A stretch of DNA of 18,793 nucleotides from NCBI GenBank assembly GCA_002496955.1, contig DALZ01000098.1:1-18793 (forward strand), given 5' to 3'. This document shows, in pieces, positions 15,600 through 18,793 of this stretch (position 1 is the first letter of the stretch; the number at the start of each line of letters is the position of its first letter). The position numbers and the translations under genes are program-made. The stretch is from Euryarchaeota archaeon UBA128 (lineage in GTDB: Archaea > Thermoplasmatota > Poseidoniia > Poseidoniales > Poseidoniaceae). The notes under the pieces are model-generated. The model was given only the letters and a program-made list of their open reading frames with translations. It was not told the origin of the DNA and ran no database searches.

Positions 15600-17244
15600 A
15601 ACAATGACTGAACTTCTTCTCTTGTATAGCATTAGTGTATGGTTGCAGTTCTAATACGGGTGTACCGTCTGACCAATCTCCCATATTCCGCAATAATGGG
15701 CCGTCAATCAAATGAAAATAAGCAAAGTCCTCGGTATTGTAGTCCCCCCGGCTTCTGGCAACAACCCAATCTGCTTGGGCGTCGACGCGTCGATAAAACG
15801 CCCAGTCAGCCAGCGTGTCGTGTGCTTCATTAGCCGGTATGTAATGTGATGCTACCAGTCTGGGGAAGCCATATTTATCACTGGGAATGTAGATTAGCAG
15901 TGAGTTATTCTTCTCTATAAGGTTGAATAATTGTTGGTGATAAACACTATCACACTGTCCCACTGTCATATCATCTTCGCCAACAGCCAAGTGAACTATG
16001 GTCGCTAAAGGTAGGTTGGAGAAATCAGGTTGCCAAAGGTCCTGAACGGGCCTAGAGGACGCCATTTCGGTGGCTACTAGTAAGGTTTCATTGCCCCAGC
16101 CAAATTCTCGGACCATCTCAAGGGTGTTTAGCGCATAGGCACCTCCAAGACTGTGCCCACCGATGTAAAGATGTTGGGGCAGTATCCTCAGGTTACCCAA
16201 TACGGCATCGATTTCAGAGCCGCGTGTATCGTCATCAATTATTTGTCGCAGTTGCGTCACTGCGGCGTGTATTGAATGTAAGCGAGGAACATGGTGAGGC
16301 CAGTCAGAGGTCCCAGCAAATTCCGTATCATCCCAATTATCAGCACCCTCAGGCCTGATGTCGGTTGGATATTGGATATATGCAACAACCATACCCTTCC
16401 CAATCAAGCGGCCTATCCAATCTGTATATGAGTCACGACTTGGGTTGTTGAAGGCGTGAAGTATAATAGCTAATGGTACTCCTTCAATACCGGGATCCTC
16501 GGGCAAAATAGGTATGGAAAGGTAAATTGAGAATGTAATATCATCTTCCGTGTCACCTTGTATTGCAGTGACATTATCCGGTAATTGATACGGATACACC
16601 TCTAGGACTTCGCCAAACGGGCCGGGTTTACCGCCATATCCAAACACTGGTTTTTCGGGTGGCGAGGGAGCAATTCCTACCAGGGCAGGGATGCCCGGCA
16701 TCATTAGCCAAGCGGCTAGAAATACCGCGATTAGATGACTGGATGAGTATACTGCATCGATAACTCCATTGCTCCATTTTGGTAAACTTGGAATGCCCCT
16801 TGCGCCAATAGCACAAGCAAATAAGATGAATCCGTAAACTGTTGGCAATAGCAAAAAGGCGCCCCTGAGGTAACGGAAGTCCATTATTACAAATACAACA
16901 TAAGTTCCTATAATGACGCCAGAAATGAATGTTAGTAGTAGGCCGACCCAAGTTGGTATTGGTTTGTTCCGCTGCCTCCTTATCATCAACCAAAGGCCAA
17001 TGGTTAGAATAACGCCACACATTATTGCAATCAATGGGACATTTTCTCTCAGTTTGGTGGTAAGCTCAAGCGTTCTTATCGCTAATGGCCACACTGCATT
17101 TTCCAGAGTATTGCCCTTAGCCAGCAAATAAATGGTTTCAATTAAAGAAATTGCCACACCAAAGGTGAACAACAAAACTGGAAAAAGTTTCGATTCGGTG
17201 AGTCTTCTTAAGCCGCTCGAGGTTTCTTGAGAGGCGGTGACCAT
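15598..17244 (-). CDS. Membrane protein with five N-terminal TM helices and an extracellular alpha/beta hydrolase domain
   Basis: A 548-residue protein. The first about 190 residues hold five hydrophobic helices (roughly 20-42, 69-88, 98-120, 128-148 and 168-188), with the basic loop RRQRNK between helices 2 and 3. By the positive-inside rule the N-terminus is inside and the C-terminal domain outside. That domain (about 230-545) is an alpha/beta hydrolase. It has HAFNNPSRD near the oxyanion region, the nucleophile elbow GGHSLGGAYAL with Ser365, the acid in VGEDDMTVG (Asp424/425) and His475 in NEAHD as a likely catalytic His. This arrangement fits an esterase, lipase or dienelactone-hydrolase-like enzyme acting on external or membrane-surface substrates; the substrate cannot be told. 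It is not a likely thioesterase for the neighbouring synthase because of its topology. The gene lies 44 bases after the M28 peptidase gene, with its own TATA-like element there. Confidence 0.85.
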   Translation of the reverse strand: MVTASQETSSGLRRLTESKLFPVLLFTFGVAISLIETIYLLAKGNTLENAVWPLAIRTLELTTKLRENVPLIAIMCGVILTIGLWLMIRRQRNKPIPTWVGLLLTFISGVIIGTYVVFVIMDFRYLRGAFLLLPTVYGFILFACAIGARGIPSLPKWSNGVIDAVYSSSHLIAVFLAAWLMMPGIPALVGIAPSPPEKPVFGYGGKPGPFGEVLEVYPYQLPDNVTAIQGDTEDDITFSIYLSIPILPEDPGIEGVPLAIILHAFNNPSRDSYTDWIGRLIGKGMVVAYIQYPTDIRPEGADNWDDTEFAGTSDWPHHVPRLHSIHAAVTQLRQIIDDDTRGSEIDAVLGNLRILPQHLYIGGHSLGGAYALNTLEMVREFGWGNETLLVATEMASSRPVQDLWQPDFSNLPLATIVHLAVGEDDMTVGQCDSVYHQQLFNLIEKNNSLLIYIPSDKYGFPRLVASHYIPANEAHDTLADWAFYRRVDAQADWVVARSRGDYNTEDFAYFHLIDGPLLRNMGDWSDGTPVLELQPYTNAIQEKKFSHC

Positions 17245-17259
17245 GATTGATAATTAGCG

Positions 17260-17274
17260 TTTATCTAAATTAAA
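17260..17274 (-). promoter_or_regulatory. TATA-like element upstream of the hydrolase gene (probable leaderless transcript)
   Basis: On the minus strand the sequence reads TTTAATTTAGATAAA, centred about 23 bases before the ATG at 17244. With the usual archaeal TATA-to-start distance of about 25 bases, transcription would begin at or next to the ATG, giving a leaderless mRNA. No Shine-Dalgarno is seen before this start, which agrees with that. Confidence 0.4.
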
Positions 17275-17288
17275 GGTTGTAAATTTAT

Positions 17289-18695
17289 TCATACATTGAC
17301 ATTTCTAACTTCGGGGGTTTGATCGGCCAAAATAAATTCAAGCAACGCCGCCCACAATACATATTGAATTGATTGTTTTAATTCATCAGGGCCACCGACT
17401 TCGGCAATCATGTTGTCAAATGTGTCTGTTGGTGAGTGATAGGCGCTGTAATCTTCATCATAGGCCCCCAAATGAAAGATAGTCTGTGCTCCAAGATTTC
17501 TAAAAGTTACATGGTCAGAACGCCCAAAAGTATCTTCATGAACATCCATAACTAAGTTGTAATGGTCGTCCCAATGTTGATCACACCCAGCACCGTACGA
17601 CCCCTCAATTCGTAAATCCATCGGCGCCTCTAGTATATCTCGATGGACATAGTCTAGTATTGTCGTGATTGCAACATCTTGTACCTCAGGGTCGACATCT
17701 GGCCCAGACCAAGCATGGTATGGAAAATAATCGCCATTACTCTTTTTGGCAGGATAGGAAATGCCCATCATGTCCATATTAATGTAAAAGCGTAGTTCTT
17801 TGTCTTGCGGCAGGCAGTAATCACAATCATTGGTCGCGAAAGCATTTGAGCCTCTCAAACCCGCCTCTTCGCTTGACCAAAGGGCGAGAAATGTATCACA
17901 CCTAACATCGATGTCTAGGAGTGCTTTAGCATACAACATGACCGCCACAGTGCCCGCAGTGTTGTCGTATGCTCCCTCGTAAGTTCCACCACCGGGCGGT
18001 CCAGCAGGAGGTGCAACATCCATGTGAGCCCCAATCCCTTGGACGCACGAATCGTCATAGCCACGCTTCCATGCAATAACATTCAAGCTCTCTGGTTGCG
18101 TTAAACTGAAGGTATCAGTAACTCTCATCAAATGTGTTTCGTAACCTAAACCTTCGAAGTGTCCATGAAAGAATGATGCTGCCCGTTCAAATGCAGGGTT
18201 AGGCGAGCCCATCCAGCGATTGATGTAGCCGCCACACTCAGTCGAATCAGAGCAAACGCTGGTGATAAAGTCCATTTTGTCGAACCAGTCAGAGCCACTG
18301 ACGATTGGTTCACCTTCGGTGACGAAATATTCAAACGACTTACCTTTACCATTCGCTTCAACAATAGTAATCCTTACCTCATCAGCGTAAGGTATTGGCA
18401 GCAGTTTGCCATTTATTTGTTCATTTTCTACCGTAATGAACCCGTTTGGAACAACAATGTCGTCAATGAACATCATCACGTTGTTGGGGACTGAAATTGA
18501 TCGACCCTTGCCAACAAGGAAGAAACTATGCCATTCACCACCACGTAATATTGCGTCTTCGGCATCGGTAAAATCTATTTGAAAACCCGCCACCCTATAC
18601 TCTGTGTCGTCGCTATCTTCTCCAAAGCAACCAGACATTGACGCAGAAAACAGCACCGTAACTAGTAACAGGCTTTTGGCTGTCACACTCTGCAT
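17289..18695 (-). CDS. M28-family zinc metallopeptidase, predicted lipoprotein
   Basis: A 468-residue exported peptidase. The N-terminal signal (MQSVTAK, then LLLVTVLFSAS) ends in a lipobox-like SMSGC with Cys23, so it is probably lipid-anchored on the outside of the membrane. A non-catalytic domain (about 30-145) precedes the peptidase domain (about 165-465). The two-zinc ligand set of family M28 is complete: His224 in GAHMDV, Asp244 in YDNTAG, catalytic Glu276 and ligand Glu277 in SSEEAGLRG, Asp308 in NMDMMG and His420 in YHSPTDT. Family members are mostly aminopeptidases or carboxypeptidases, and here peptide scavenging outside the cell is likely, consistent with a protein-degrading heterotroph. 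The start ATG 18695 is preferred because it puts the signal peptide at the N-terminus and has AGGT (minus strand, 18702-18705) six bases upstream. A longer frame to 18749 would add 18 residues of non-signal sequence. Confidence 0.92.
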   Translation of the reverse strand: MQSVTAKSLLLVTVLFSASMSGCFGEDSDDTEYRVAGFQIDFTDAEDAILRGGEWHSFFLVGKGRSISVPNNVMMFIDDIVVPNGFITVENEQINGKLLPIPYADEVRITIVEANGKGKSFEYFVTEGEPIVSGSDWFDKMDFITSVCSDSTECGGYINRWMGSPNPAFERAASFFHGHFEGLGYETHLMRVTDTFSLTQPESLNVIAWKRGYDDSCVQGIGAHMDVAPPAGPPGGGTYEGAYDNTAGTVAVMLYAKALLDIDVRCDTFLALWSSEEAGLRGSNAFATNDCDYCLPQDKELRFYINMDMMGISYPAKKSNGDYFPYHAWSGPDVDPEVQDVAITTILDYVHRDILEAPMDLRIEGSYGAGCDQHWDDHYNLVMDVHEDTFGRSDHVTFRNLGAQTIFHLGAYDEDYSAYHSPTDTFDNMIAEVGGPDELKQSIQYVLWAALLEFILADQTPEVRNVNV

Positions 18696-18793
18696 GGGGT
18701 TACCTAATCCCCTACACTCATAGACTTTGTTAGAATTAAGACTAGTCATCGCTCGGTATTGCAGTAGATTGTGGTGCGGATAGCGGGAGTCGA

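Noticed and set aside
15588..15632. Longer N-terminus for the MerT-like protein
   Set aside because: It would overlap the hydrolase gene and lacks a ribosome binding site, whereas the ATG at 15587 has AGAGGT six bases upstream.
15598..17244. The alpha/beta hydrolase as the missing thioesterase of the synthase
   Set aside because: It is on the opposite strand, has five N-terminal membrane helices and is predicted to face outside the cell, while the synthase is cytoplasmic.

Overview
The window looks like a chromosomal segment of a planktonic euryarchaeon, most likely Marine Group II (Poseidoniales) or a close relative. The evidence is a TATA-binding-protein-like gene (2086-2619), an archaeal TatD-related hydrolase of the COG1099 type directly after it, Shine-Dalgarno sequences of the GAGGTGAT type that pair with an archaeal 16S 3' end, and secreted proteins with one C-terminal membrane anchor and an acidic cytoplasmic tail. 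The lineage is inferred from gene content; no rRNA gene is present.

Layout. Positions 1-4674 (+ strand) hold five closely packed genes: a truncated membrane-anchored protein, an unknown protein, the TBP-like protein, the COG1099 hydrolase and a second membrane-anchored secreted protein. After a 117-base gap, positions 4792-15155 (+) hold a compact lipid or polyketide locus: a FabI-type enoyl-ACP reductase, a 2930-residue multidomain synthase and an Sfp-type phosphopantetheinyl transferase. Positions 15156-18695 (- strand) hold, in transcription order, an M28 metallopeptidase lipoprotein, a membrane-tethered extracellular alpha/beta hydrolase and a small MerT-like membrane protein. The two gene groups converge with no spacer at 15155/15156.

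The main point of interest is the 4792-15155 locus. The synthase reads KS-AT-(degenerate ACP-like)-KS-ACP-ACP-ACP-KR-DH. With FabI as the separate enoyl reductase and the transferase for carrier activation, the locus encodes every catalytic step of a fatty-acid elongation cycle. That is unexpected in an archaeon, because archaeal membrane lipids are isoprenoid ethers. It resembles a rearranged, condensed version of bacterial PUFA (Pfa) synthases. All three ACPs carry threonine where the phosphopantetheine-bearing serine is expected (LGIDT instead of LGIDS). The second KS keeps its Cys-His-His triad, so it is not an ordinary chain-length factor. I see no release (thioesterase) domain.

No tRNA, rRNA, CRISPR array, insertion sequence or integrase was seen. 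No gene-free stretch exceeds 300 bases.
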